The notes below the pieces were generated by a model. The model made no database searches, was not told the origin of the DNA, and saw nothing but the letters and a program-made list of their open reading frames with translations. A stretch of DNA of 64,000 nt, from contig OZ241902.1 in NCBI GenBank assembly GCA_965203605.1, positions 3,162,001-3,226,000 on the forward strand. The letters run 5' to 3'. Numbering within the stretch: the stretch's first letter is position 1; every line of letters begins with the position of its first letter. This document shows, piece after piece, positions 25,463-34,247 of this stretch. A program made the translations under genes and the position numbers. The stretch is from JAPOUP01 sp965203605 (GTDB lineage Bacteria; Pseudomonadota; Alphaproteobacteria; Rhodobacterales; Rhodobacteraceae).

Positions 25463-26794
25463 ATGCAATTCGCCTCTGACAATTCCTCCGGGGCGCATCC
25501 GGATGTCATGGATGCGATGGTACGCGCCAATGAGGGTTTCGCACCTTCCTATGGGGCCGATCCGGCCATGGACGAAGTGACAGCACAGGTCCGGGAAATT
25601 TTCGAAGCGCCGGAGGCGGCCGTTTACTTGGTTGCGACCGGAACCGCCGCCAACTCGATCTCACTGGCGGCGATCTGCCCGCCCTGGTCCGCCGTCTATT
25701 GCCACCGACATTCCCATATAATGGAGGATGAGTGCGGTGCGCCTGAGTTTTTTTCGGGTGGTGCGAAGCTCGTGCCGGTTTATGGTGAAGGTGCAAAGAT
25801 CGATCCCGTCTGCCTTTCCGAGACGCTCAAGGCGGCGGCGCATGTGGGCGTTCACAATGTCCAGCGGGGAGCGGTTTCGATTACCAACGTCACCGAGATG
25901 GGAGCGGTCTACAGTCCAGACGAGATCACCGAGCTCTGTGCCATTGCAAAGGAATGGAACCTGCCGTGCCATCTGGACGGTGCCCGTCTTGCGAATGCAC
26001 TGGTGGCGACTGGCGCAAGCCCGGCGGAGATGACCTGGAGAGCCGGAATCGATGTCGTGAGTCTCGGTGGGACCAAGAACGGTTTGATTGGAGCGGAAGC
26101 TGTCGTGATTTTCGATGCTGGAAAGTCATGGGAATTCGAATTGAGGCGAAAGCGAGGTGGGCACCTCTTTTCCAAGCATCGCTACCTGTCGGCTCAGATG
26201 CGGGCCTATCTGAAAGACAGACTATGGTTGCGGATGGCCCGGGCTGCCAATTCGGCCGCGGCGCGTCTGGCTCAGGGCATTTCCACCATTGAGGGCGCAT
26301 CGCTCCTGAGCCCACCTGATGCCAACATGGTGTTTGCCGTTTTGCCTCGTGCGGCGCATCAACGAGCGATCAAGGCTGGTGCCGTCTATTATCCTTGGCC
26401 ATCTGTCTGGCCGGAGAGCGGACCGGATGACCAGCCACTATCCGCGAGGATGGTCTGTAGCTGGTGCACCTCCGATACGGAGGTTGATGCACTCCTGACG
26501 GCATTCAGAGTCTCAAAGTCTCGTTTCAGCCACACGGCTGGAACGGGTCGGCGGTCGCGTATGGGTGATGGGTTCGGTGCCGGCACGACTGAACCGGGCT
26601 ACATAAACCCAAATGGACAAGTTGTGATCAAGAAAACGGATCTTCCTGGCAACGGCCTTAATCAGTCCGTTTACGTGCTTGAATGTACGGATTGCAAACC
26701 CCCGTATCAATATGGCGCAAACGGATGTGACATCTGGCAAAGAAAGTGTCCAAAATGCCAAGGCGGAGAACCTGGATTGTCGATAGATATTTAG
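25463..26794 (+). CDS. ltaE: low-specificity L-threonine aldolase with a fused C-terminal zinc-ribbon segment
   Basis: 443 residues, about 95 more than usual. The PLP-dependent aldolase splits threonine to glycine and acetaldehyde. Residues 1-350 are a complete aldolase: FASDNSSGAHP at the start, GTAANS for cofactor phosphate, HLDGARL, and the PLP lysine in SLGGTKNG. After about residue 350 the frame runs on without a stop. Residues 367-443 (from an in-frame ATG at 26561) form a small protein-like unit with NGQVVIKKTDLPG, CTDC and CPKCQGG, two CxxC pairs typical of a zinc ribbon. Either a true fusion, or a second gene that begins at 26561 and whose insertion removed the aldolase stop. Confidence 0.85.
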   Translation: MQFASDNSSGAHPDVMDAMVRANEGFAPSYGADPAMDEVTAQVREIFEAPEAAVYLVATGTAANSISLAAICPPWSAVYCHRHSHIMEDECGAPEFFSGGAKLVPVYGEGAKIDPVCLSETLKAAAHVGVHNVQRGAVSITNVTEMGAVYSPDEITELCAIAKEWNLPCHLDGARLANALVATGASPAEMTWRAGIDVVSLGGTKNGLIGAEAVVIFDAGKSWEFELRRKRGGHLFSKHRYLSAQMRAYLKDRLWLRMARAANSAAARLAQGISTIEGASLLSPPDANMVFAVLPRAAHQRAIKAGAVYYPWPSVWPESGPDDQPLSARMVCSWCTSDTEVDALLTAFRVSKSRFSHTAGTGRRSRMGDGFGAGTTEPGYINPNGQVVIKKTDLPGNGLNQSVYVLECTDCKPPYQYGANGCDIWQRKCPKCQGGEPGLSIDI

Positions 26795-26922
26795 CCAGAA
26801 GGCCAGATGGTGCGTCGATGATCTTGGAAAGGGCAACCTGAATTCGAAATTGACAGGGTTCGCTTCACCGGATCGCGGTTGGTAATTCTAGATTCGCAAG
26901 CTTATTGTTCTCCTACATGGTT

Positions 26923-28842
26923 TCAGCCAGCAGAAATGGAGTTATCCAGATTCATCTCGGCAATGAACCGCGATGGTTGCCGAACCCGTCCACGATACTG
27001 GTTCGCGCGAGATAGAAGCAGACTCTTGCGGGTACGTGTAATTGCAACAAAGAAATTTCTGCGTTCTTCCTCAAGTTCGGCAGGTTGAGCATTGGACCTA
27101 AGACTCTGCCACGATGGCAGGATCGACTCCACTATACCTACTAGCCAGACGTTTTCAAACTCGAGCCCTTTAGCCGCATGGATTGTCAATAGCCGAACCG
27201 CGTTGGGATCAGGTGGTGGTTCCTTGGGTCGGAGAGCGATGCCTTGCAGGAATTCACCCAAATCAGACTGACCTCCCCATTCGGCCCGAATGGCCTTGGT
27301 GGCAGCTTCCCACGCAGCCATATCTTCCTCCACGTCGTCCGCGACACCCTCAGGTGTCGAGATTGTGGTCGGAAGCCAGTCGATTGCATCGGCAACGATC
27401 TGGCGCCAACTCGCTCTAGTCTGCACCAGACGCGAGGCAGTTGCGGCAAGGCACCTTACGACCTCCCCGTCCATGTTTTGTGCGGCCAAAGTCCAGAATT
27501 CAAGATAGCTGATATCCGAAGACTCGGCTTCGGCGGCGAGAATTGCTGCATCAAGTTCAACACCGGCAATCCGATTGGCGGCCCCGACCATTCCCTTGAA
27601 GGTCTGTCTTTCCGTAGGATGCAGCGAAAGTTCAAGACAGTTATGAAGCCAAACAAACTGCGGTGACACAAAGCGATCACGACGGGTTGCAATCGCAGAA
27701 GAGACCCCAGCTTTCCTCAACGCATCCAGAACGGGTTGAAGTACCGCCCTTGTACGGCCCAGCACTGCGGTTTGCCCCCAGACTGAAGATCCAAGGGCGG
27801 CGACCTTTGAGGCAACGGCATTGGCCTCATCAGCGTCCGTGGGAAATTCGTGAAGCCCGATAGCTACGCCTGAACTGGGCAATGTCGAGACGAGCGGTTC
27901 TTTTCCAGGTGTTCTATCGGCATTGTGCGCGATTAGGTTGTTTGCGGCTTGAACGACTTCGGGGGGGCACCGGCGGTTCTCGATGAGTTGAATGAGTTTG
28001 GGAGAGAATTGTTCGCGGAATGAGACTATTTGCCGGTAACTAGCTCCAGCCCACTGGTAGATTATCTGATCGTCATCTGCGACGGCGAAGACGTTCCTGA
28101 AGTCTTCCCCGGCAAGAAACCGTACCAGTCGGTATTGTGCGGGAGTCGTGTCCTGAAACTCGTCAATTAGCCAATAGGGGTAGGATTGACGAATGCGTGC
28201 CGCTACGGCAGGAACCTTGCATGCAAGGCGACAGGTGTCGAGGATCATTCCGTTGAAGTCCATGACATTCATATCGCGCAGCGCATTCTCGTAGATGGTA
28301 TAGACACGCGCTGCCCTTTCCCCGACCTTCGGGTCGTGGAAATGTCTCGCTGTCTTTTCGGGGTTGATCAAGTTGCTTCTAAGCCGATCGATGACCTTGA
28401 GCCAGCGTACATCGTCTGCCGTAAACGGTTTGCTGCCAGTGGCAGCCGATACCAGCGCTTCACGCAGTAACTCTGCGCGGTCATCGTCCTGATCGTAAAT
28501 TCCGAAATCTGGCTTGATATTCAGGTGCGAGCCGTGTTGGCGTAGAACTTGCGCACAGAAGCTGTGAAAGGTGCCAATAACGGTTCCTCCTGACAGCCCG
28601 GGAACCATCGTTTCGACACGGCTCCGCATTTCGTCGCCGGCTTTTGTCGTGAACGTCAGAGCAAGAATGCGAAAGTTTCGCTTCCGGGTATCGTTGAGAA
28701 TACGAGCGATACGAGTGGTTAAGACCGTCGTTTTCCCGACACCGGGACCTGCCAGCACCAATGCCGCTCCATGTTGCCAGTCCACGGCTTGCCGCTGCGT
28801 CGGACTCAGTCGCTCGAGCGCCGCTTCAAGTTCAGGATTCAT
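26923..28842 (-). CDS. UvrD/Rep-like SF1 helicase (GajB-like partner of a decayed OLD nuclease)
   Basis: 639 residues. SF1A helicase motifs are complete: Q-motif LSPTQRQAV, Walker A GPGVGKTT, TFTTKAGDEM (Ia), IDEFQDT (II), VADDDQIIYQWAG (III), and near the end LLTIHAAKGLEFENVW (V) and VAITRTRK (VI). Its start overlaps the end of the nuclease remnant (ATGA), an arrangement seen in Gabija systems, where GajA is an OLD/TOPRIM nuclease and GajB a UvrD-like helicase. The protein is larger than the ~500-residue GajB of Bacillus, so the Gabija link is an inference. The gene itself looks intact. Confidence 0.75.
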   Translation of the reverse strand: MNPELEAALERLSPTQRQAVDWQHGAALVLAGPGVGKTTVLTTRIARILNDTRKRNFRILALTFTTKAGDEMRSRVETMVPGLSGGTVIGTFHSFCAQVLRQHGSHLNIKPDFGIYDQDDDRAELLREALVSAATGSKPFTADDVRWLKVIDRLRSNLINPEKTARHFHDPKVGERAARVYTIYENALRDMNVMDFNGMILDTCRLACKVPAVAARIRQSYPYWLIDEFQDTTPAQYRLVRFLAGEDFRNVFAVADDDQIIYQWAGASYRQIVSFREQFSPKLIQLIENRRCPPEVVQAANNLIAHNADRTPGKEPLVSTLPSSGVAIGLHEFPTDADEANAVASKVAALGSSVWGQTAVLGRTRAVLQPVLDALRKAGVSSAIATRRDRFVSPQFVWLHNCLELSLHPTERQTFKGMVGAANRIAGVELDAAILAAEAESSDISYLEFWTLAAQNMDGEVVRCLAATASRLVQTRASWRQIVADAIDWLPTTISTPEGVADDVEEDMAAWEAATKAIRAEWGGQSDLGEFLQGIALRPKEPPPDPNAVRLLTIHAAKGLEFENVWLVGIVESILPSWQSLRSNAQPAELEEERRNFFVAITRTRKSLLLSRANQYRGRVRQPSRFIAEMNLDNSISAG

Positions 28843-29190
28843 GGGGCACCGTCCCCTAGGCTTGTGATCAGGTTGACAAATGGTGCGGGCATGCTTCGAG
28901 CAAGATCTGAGTCGGCGGCAATTCGCAGGGACAGCGCCTCCATATAACCTGACTTTTCGTTCTTCAATCGTGCCACAAATTGATCAAGTGGACACGTGAG
29001 CGCCGAGTTGCCGCTGATTTCCGCAAGGATTTCCTCAATAGCTTTTCGTGGCCGTCGGCGATGAGCTGATCCTCAAGACCATTCGGAGGTGAGAGCGTTT
29101 CGAAATGTCCGGCGAGGTCTTCCTCGGCAAACCCCCGTTTCAGAATTGCCCTTTTGAACTTCTCGGCCTCTTGATCGCCGTTCACCACGG
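28839..29190 (-). pseudogene. C-terminal remnant of an OLD-family (GajA-like) nuclease
   Basis: On the minus strand the sequence VVNGDQEAEKFKRAI, GLEDQLIADGHEK resembles a TOPRIM segment. The frame then shifts near 29042-29050 and continues as IEEILAEISGNSALTCPLDQ, LKNEKSGYMEALSLRI and PAPFVNLI, ending in a TGA that overlaps the helicase ATG. The 5' part of the gene is missing: at about 29190 the sequence changes abruptly to an insertion-sequence remnant on the other strand. The ATPase domain and most of TOPRIM are gone, so this copy cannot work. Confidence 0.6.
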
Positions 29191-29455
29191 TCCAGGGCCA
29201 CTTCCACGCGTGGCGCGGCAGGCTCGCGGAGATGGGTGTCCCGGACGCGCCGGGGATCGTGGAAAGGCCCAGGGGAACCAGGACTTCACGGTGCCGTACC
29301 GCCGATGGGTCGTGGAGCGCACCTTCGCCTGGATGTCCCGCTGCCGCCGCCTGGCGAAGGACTCCGGGCGGAGCCTGGCGGACTCCGTGGCGTGGGCGCG
29401 GCTGGGCGCCTGCCGGTTCCTGGTCCGACGGCTGGCGAGGGACGCAGGTGCCTGA
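29191..29455 (+). pseudogene. IS5-family (IS427-like) transposase 3' fragment
   Basis: QGHFHAWRGRLAEMGVPDAP then, in a second frame, DFTVPYRRWVVERTFAWMSR and CRRLAKDSGRSLADSVAW match the C-terminal end of DDE transposases of the IS5/IS427 type, with the catalytic glutamate in VVERTFAW. A frameshift lies near 29265-29275 and only the last ~85 residues survive. GC is much higher than in the flanks. It abuts the truncated nuclease gene, so this element probably caused that truncation. Confidence 0.75.
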
Positions 29456-30305
29456 AACAAAACAACATGATTCAAACTCTTAGGCTTCCTTCCCCCGCCG
29501 CAGGAATCAGGAACAGCTTTCCGTCCTCTGTGATCGGCCCTGACATGCCCATATATCCACCGACGGCGCAATGTCCGGGCACCCTCCAACTGGAGTCGTC
29601 CCATAATCCGGCACAGTCTTCAGCCCTCGGCACTCTCCACATGGACCTGGCGTCCGAACATGATCCGTCTCGAAGCCGCACTGCGCCTTGCGTTAGTTTT
29701 AACAGCCCTAAGCGTTATCTTGTCGTTCGGACAAGGACTGAATGGTTCGAAATCCTCCAACCCATTGGCTGCAATGGCCAGTGAAAGGAAAGAAATCGCC
29801 GAGACGGGCGGATGAATCAACCTGTTGACTGCCGTTTCGTACATTACGACGTGTCGAAACATGCGGCGACAAGACAGGTTAGCGCTCACGCCTCGACCCA
29901 TCGCCGCCGTTCCGTTGGACGCCGCGGCAGACCGTCTTCCAGTCACCGCCCACCTCGTATGTTCAGAGAATCAGAAATGAAAGGAGGTGGTGGCTGTGGA
30001 AAAATCTGGTGCGCTTTCCTGTGGAAAACATGCCGGTTGCCTTCCGCCGCCAGGCATATCTGGCATCTATCCTCCTAGGTCAGTGTGGTGGTAGCCCTCG
30101 GACATGGCGGTCTGCGACCTCAATCGCCAGGGAATCCGGTCACCACGCCGATGGAATTGTATTTCAGGTTGGAATGGGGGATGCAGCAGTATCCGGATAT
30201 ACCCAAATCCCGTTCAATGCGCGGTTTCCAAGACAGGACTGGGATGCTAGAGGAGAGTCAACGTCATGCGCTCGCCATCCCAACAACTCCGAGATATCCC
30301 TGTCC
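29456..30305. other. 850-base interval before prs, no firm gene
   Basis: No recognised gene. One small frame is noteworthy: a perfect AAGGAGG (29981-29987) stands eight bases before GTG 29996, which opens 32 codons ending at 30094 (start VEKSGALSCGKHAGC). A CCTCCT inside that frame could pair with the ribosome site. TGTGGAAAA, the complement of a DnaA-box-like 9-mer, occurs twice there. The remainder shows nothing recognisable. Confidence 0.35.
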
Positions 30306-31379
30306 ATGCCGAATCCCATTGATCCCAAGCTCATCTCAGGAAATTCAAACCGCAAACTGGCAACGGCCGTCGCGCAGCGACTGTCCATGCATCTGGGCGT
30401 CGACATCGGCCTCGTCCGCGCAAGGGTAGAGCGCTTCAATGATGGTGAGATCTTTGTCGAGGTGTTCGAGAACGTTCGCGGGGAGAACATGTTCATCATC
30501 CAGCCGACTTCCAATCCCGCGAACGACAACCTGATGGAACTCCTGATCATGGCCGACGCGCTCCGTCGGTCGTCCGCTTCGCGGATCACAGCGGTGATCC
30601 CCTATTTTGGCTATGCCCGACAGGACCGTCGAACCAAGGCGCGGACGCCGATAAGCGCCAAACTGGTCTCAGACATGATCGTCGGTGCCGGAATTGAGCG
30701 TGTCCTGACTATGGATCTCCATGCGGCCCAGATTCAGGGGTTCTTCGATATTCCGGTCGACAATCTCTATGCCGCCCCTGTCTTCGCTCTCGACATAATG
30801 TACCGGCTCAAGGGGCGGCTTCGAGACGTCACCGTTGTCTCACCTGATGTTGGGGGCGTTGAACGTGCACGAGAACTTGCCAAACGGATCGACTGTGCAC
30901 TGGCCATCGTCGACAAGCGTCGGGACGAGCCGGGAGAAGTTGCCGAAATGACCGTGATCGGGGATGTATCGGGCAAGACCTGCATCATTGTCGATGACAT
31001 TGTGGATACAGCCGGCACATTATGCAAAGCCACGGATTTACTGATTGAAAACGGTGCGAAGGAAGTTCATTCCTACATCACTCACGGAGTGCTTTCCGGC
31101 ATCGGTGTGCAGCGCGTTGTCAGCTCGCAGATGAAGAGTCTGGTGATTACCGACACCATCCAGCCAAACGCGGAAATGCTCGAAGCCGCAAACATACGCA
31201 TTCTGTCCATCGCGCCGGTATTCGCCTTGGCGATCATGAACATCTGGAATGGCAACAGTGTCAGCTCACTCTTCGAGACAGACACGCTCCGCCGGATCTA
31301 CGAAGGCGCGTTCATCGGGGACCTGTTCTCGACCCATGACGCCACCCAAAGTCCCGTTATCCCAGCGATCGGCACCTGA
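30306..31379 (+). CDS. prs: ribose-phosphate pyrophosphokinase
   Basis: 357 residues. It makes PRPP from ribose-5-phosphate and ATP, the precursor used by purine, histidine and NAD routes (including pncB and the purE/purK pathway here). Signatures are NDGEIFVEV, the YFGYARQDRR ATP loop, TMDLHAAQIQGFF, and the PRPP-binding motif IVDDIVDTAGTL. The C-terminal tail (about 20 residues after LFET) is longer than in E. coli, as I recall for alphaproteobacteria. ATG 30306 gives the family start (PNPIDPKLISGNSN); the frame is open much further upstream without homology. Confidence 0.96.
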   Translation: MPNPIDPKLISGNSNRKLATAVAQRLSMHLGVDIGLVRARVERFNDGEIFVEVFENVRGENMFIIQPTSNPANDNLMELLIMADALRRSSASRITAVIPYFGYARQDRRTKARTPISAKLVSDMIVGAGIERVLTMDLHAAQIQGFFDIPVDNLYAAPVFALDIMYRLKGRLRDVTVVSPDVGGVERARELAKRIDCALAIVDKRRDEPGEVAEMTVIGDVSGKTCIIVDDIVDTAGTLCKATDLLIENGAKEVHSYITHGVLSGIGVQRVVSSQMKSLVITDTIQPNAEMLEAANIRILSIAPVFALAIMNIWNGNSVSSLFETDTLRRIYEGAFIGDLFSTHDATQSPVIPAIGT

Positions 31380-31413
31380 ACCCACCAACGGAGCCGCCAG
31401 CGAGCCCATCAAC

Positions 31414-31434
31414 CGACACGGGAGCGCCGTGTCG
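31414..31434. terminator. possible bidirectional hairpin between prs and atpC
   Basis: CGACACGG (31414-31421) pairs with CCGTGTCG (31427-31434) around a five-base loop, between the convergent prs and atp transcription units. Neither side has a proper T run, so termination efficiency is uncertain. Confidence 0.45.
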
Positions 31435-31512
31435 AAAGGAGAAGTACTTCCACCACGGACATCATTTTGGTCCACCCCAACCCGAAAAAGGTCGTTATGG
31501 CAGCGAGGGCTT

Positions 31513-31890
31513 CTAGAACCCGAGTTCGGACCGCAGCGCGGCAACATCCGCTGCATATTTTGCGGCCGCATCCGGATCATCGCCGCCGGGCTCGTCAGCA
31601 AGAGTTTCCATGAATCCGGATGTTACCTCGCCGCGTGGAAGCGCTCGCTCGGCCAGAATCGAGAGCGAGGTTGCCGTGATTTCCGCGAAGCCACCCGATA
31701 CGACGAATTCCTGATCCCCACCACTGCCCTTGGCCCTAACGATCCCGGGCCGCAGGGTTGTAATGAGCGGCATGTGATCAGGCATGGCCGTCATGTCGCC
31801 TTCGCTGCCGGGAACCAACACTTCACTGGCCTCAAACGACGCCAGCCTGCGTTCGGGGCTTACAAGGTCAAACTGCATTTCCTTCGCCAT
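31513..31890 (-). CDS. atpC: F1 ATP synthase epsilon subunit
   Basis: 125 residues. It is part of the central stalk and moderates ATP hydrolysis. The N-terminal beta domain (FDLVSPERRLASFEASEV, VLVPGSEGDM and HMPLITTLRPG) is typical. The C-terminal helical part is short, as is usual in this group. Last gene of atpHAGDC, 12 bases after atpD. Confidence 0.95.
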   Translation of the reverse strand: MAKEMQFDLVSPERRLASFEASEVLVPGSEGDMTAMPDHMPLITTLRPGIVRAKGSGGDQEFVVSGGFAEITATSLSILAERALPRGEVTSGFMETLADEPGGDDPDAAAKYAADVAALRSELGF

Positions 31891-31902
31891 GCCATTCCCC
31901 TG

Positions 31903-33330
31903 CTAAGCGGCTTCAGCCGCCATGCGCTCCGCCTTCGCGACCACTTCGTCTATATCGCCCACCATGTAGAATGCCGCCTCGGGAAGATGGTCGAACTCGC
32001 CGGCCACAACACGCTCGAAGCTGTCAATGGTCTTCTCAAGAGGAACCTGAACGCCTGGCGATCCAGTGAACACCTGCGCCACGTCGAATGGCTGGCTCAG
32101 GAATCGCTGGATCTTTCGGGCCCGTGCGACAACCAATTTGTCCTCCTCGGAAAGTTCATCCATGCCAAGGATCGCAATGATGTCCTGAAGTGACTTGTAA
32201 CGCTGCAGAATCTCCTGCACTTCGGATGCCACCCTGTAGTGGCACTCGCCCACAACCGCCGGATCCATGAGCCGCGAGGTCGAGTCGAGCGGGTCAACCG
32301 CTGGATAGATGCCAAGTTCCGAGATCGCCCGTGACAGCACCGTAGTCGCGTCAAGGTGCGCAAAAGACGTGGCGGGGGCTGGATCGGTCAGGTCGTCGGC
32401 TGGAACGTAGATGGCCTGCACGGAAGTGATCGAGCCCTGCTTGGTGGAGGTGATCCGTTCCTGAAGCGCACCCATGTCAGTCGCAAGTGTCGGCTGGTAC
32501 CCCACAGCCGAAGGGATGCGTCCCAGCAATGCGGAAACCTCCGAGCCTGCCTGCGTGAAACGGAAGATGTTGTCGACGAAGAACAGGACGTCTGTTCCGG
32601 ACTGGTCCCGGAACTGTTCCGCAAGCGTCAGGCCGGTCAATCCGACACGGGCGCGAGCCCCCGGAGGTTCGTTCATCTGCCCATAGACAAGCGCCACCTG
32701 GCTTTCCGAAAGGTTGTCCGGCTTGATCACATTTGATTCGATCATTTCGTGATAGAGGTCGTTGCCCTCACGAGTGCGTTCGCCCACGCCGGCGAAGACC
32801 GAGAATCCGGAATGCACCTTGGCAATATTGTTGATCAATTCCATGATAAGGACTGTCTTGCCGACACCGGCGCCTCCAAATAGGCCGATCTTGCCGCCTT
32901 TGGCGTAGGGTGCCAGCAGATCCACCACCTTGATACCAGTGACAAGGATTTCGGATTCCGTCGACTGTTCAGCGAACTCGGGAGCAGGCTGGTGAATCGC
33001 GCGATACTCATCCGCTTCGACCGGACCGCCCTCGTCCACCGGCTGGCCGACGACATTGATGATCCGTCCAAGTGTGGCGTTGCCGACGGGCACGGTTATC
33101 GGGCCGTCGGTGTCAATCACCTCCTGACCACGGACCAGACCCTCCGACGAATCCATCGCCACCGTGCGCACCGTGTTTTCGCCGAGATGCTGCGCGACTT
33201 CCAGAACCAGACGGTTGCCGTGGTTGTCCGTCTCCAGCGCGTTCAGAATTTCTGGAAGGTGATCTTCAAACTGCACGTCGACGACAGCGCCGATGACTTG
33301 GGTCACTTTGCCTTTCGCGTTTGCCATCAA
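31903..33330 (-). CDS. atpD: F1 ATP synthase beta subunit
   Basis: 475 residues, the usual length. It is the catalytic subunit. The P-loop GGAGVGKTV, the catalytic region GERTREGNDLY, and the family signature near PAVDPLDS are present. It lies between atpG and atpC. Sequence intact. Confidence 0.99.
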   Translation of the reverse strand: MMANAKGKVTQVIGAVVDVQFEDHLPEILNALETDNHGNRLVLEVAQHLGENTVRTVAMDSSEGLVRGQEVIDTDGPITVPVGNATLGRIINVVGQPVDEGGPVEADEYRAIHQPAPEFAEQSTESEILVTGIKVVDLLAPYAKGGKIGLFGGAGVGKTVLIMELINNIAKVHSGFSVFAGVGERTREGNDLYHEMIESNVIKPDNLSESQVALVYGQMNEPPGARARVGLTGLTLAEQFRDQSGTDVLFFVDNIFRFTQAGSEVSALLGRIPSAVGYQPTLATDMGALQERITSTKQGSITSVQAIYVPADDLTDPAPATSFAHLDATTVLSRAISELGIYPAVDPLDSTSRLMDPAVVGECHYRVASEVQEILQRYKSLQDIIAILGMDELSEEDKLVVARARKIQRFLSQPFDVAQVFTGSPGVQVPLEKTIDSFERVVAGEFDHLPEAAFYMVGDIDEVVAKAERMAAEAA

Positions 33331-33348
33331 TCTGGTCTCCGGTCTTTA

Positions 33349-34221
33349 TCAGAGCGCTTCAGCGCCCGATATGATTTCGATAAGTTCGTTGGTGATGACG
33401 GCCTGACGCGAACGGTTGAACTCGATCGTCAACTTGTCGATCATCTCGCCGGCGTTTCGGGTCGCGCTGTCCATCGCGCTCATTCGAGCGCCCTGCTCGC
33501 TGGCGCCGTTCTCAAGAAGTCCCGAAAAAATCTGGGTTGCCACGCCGCACGGCAACAGCAGGTTGAGAATTGCTTCCTCATCGGGTTCATGGTCGTAGAA
33601 GTCGGCCGCATCGCTTTCGACAGCCTCGAACCTTGCTGGAATGACCTGAACGGCTGTGGGTTCCTGAGCGATCACCGACTTGAAGGTGTTGAAGAAGACT
33701 GTCGCGACGTCGAACTCTTCGGCGTCAAACCGGGCAAGAATGTTCCTCGCGATGTCCTGTGCATTGGTGTAGCCGACTCGCTTGACGGCACTGAGGTCCA
33801 CATGGTCCACGATCCGGTCGCCGAATTCCCGTTTGAGCTGTTCGCGGCCCTTCTTCCCTACAGTGATTATCTTGATCGTCTTTCCGGCACCCAACAACTC
33901 CTTGGCCTTTGCCTTGGCCAGCCGCACAATGGAGGAGTTGAAACCGCCGCAGAGTCCGCGTTCAGCGGTCATGACCACCAACAGGTGTACCTCATCCCTG
34001 CCAGTCCCGGCGAGAAGCCTTGGTCCCTGTCCGCTGGCGGTCGCGCTGGCCGACAATCCCGCCATCACCGCGTTGAACCGTTCGGTGTAAGGTCTGGCGT
34101 TCTCCGCCTCTTCCTGCGCGCGACGGAGCTTTGCCGCCGCAACCATCTGCATCGCCTTGGTGATCTTCCGCGTCGACTTGACGCTATCGATCCTGTTTCT
34201 CAGATCCTTGAGGCTTGGCAT
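33349..34221 (-). CDS. atpG: F1 ATP synthase gamma subunit
   Basis: 290 residues. It is the rotor shaft. The N-terminal coiled helix (LKDLRNRIDSVKSTRKITKA) and the C-terminal helix (DSATRNAGEMIDKL, NRSRQAVITNELIEI) are both conserved. It sits between atpA and atpD, with 18 bases to atpD. Confidence 0.98.
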   Translation of the reverse strand: MPSLKDLRNRIDSVKSTRKITKAMQMVAAAKLRRAQEEAENARPYTERFNAVMAGLSASATASGQGPRLLAGTGRDEVHLLVVMTAERGLCGGFNSSIVRLAKAKAKELLGAGKTIKIITVGKKGREQLKREFGDRIVDHVDLSAVKRVGYTNAQDIARNILARFDAEEFDVATVFFNTFKSVIAQEPTAVQVIPARFEAVESDAADFYDHEPDEEAILNLLLPCGVATQIFSGLLENGASEQGARMSAMDSATRNAGEMIDKLTIEFNRSRQAVITNELIEIISGAEAL

Positions 34222-34247
34222 CGATCAAGTCCCGTTCCGCCGACGAA

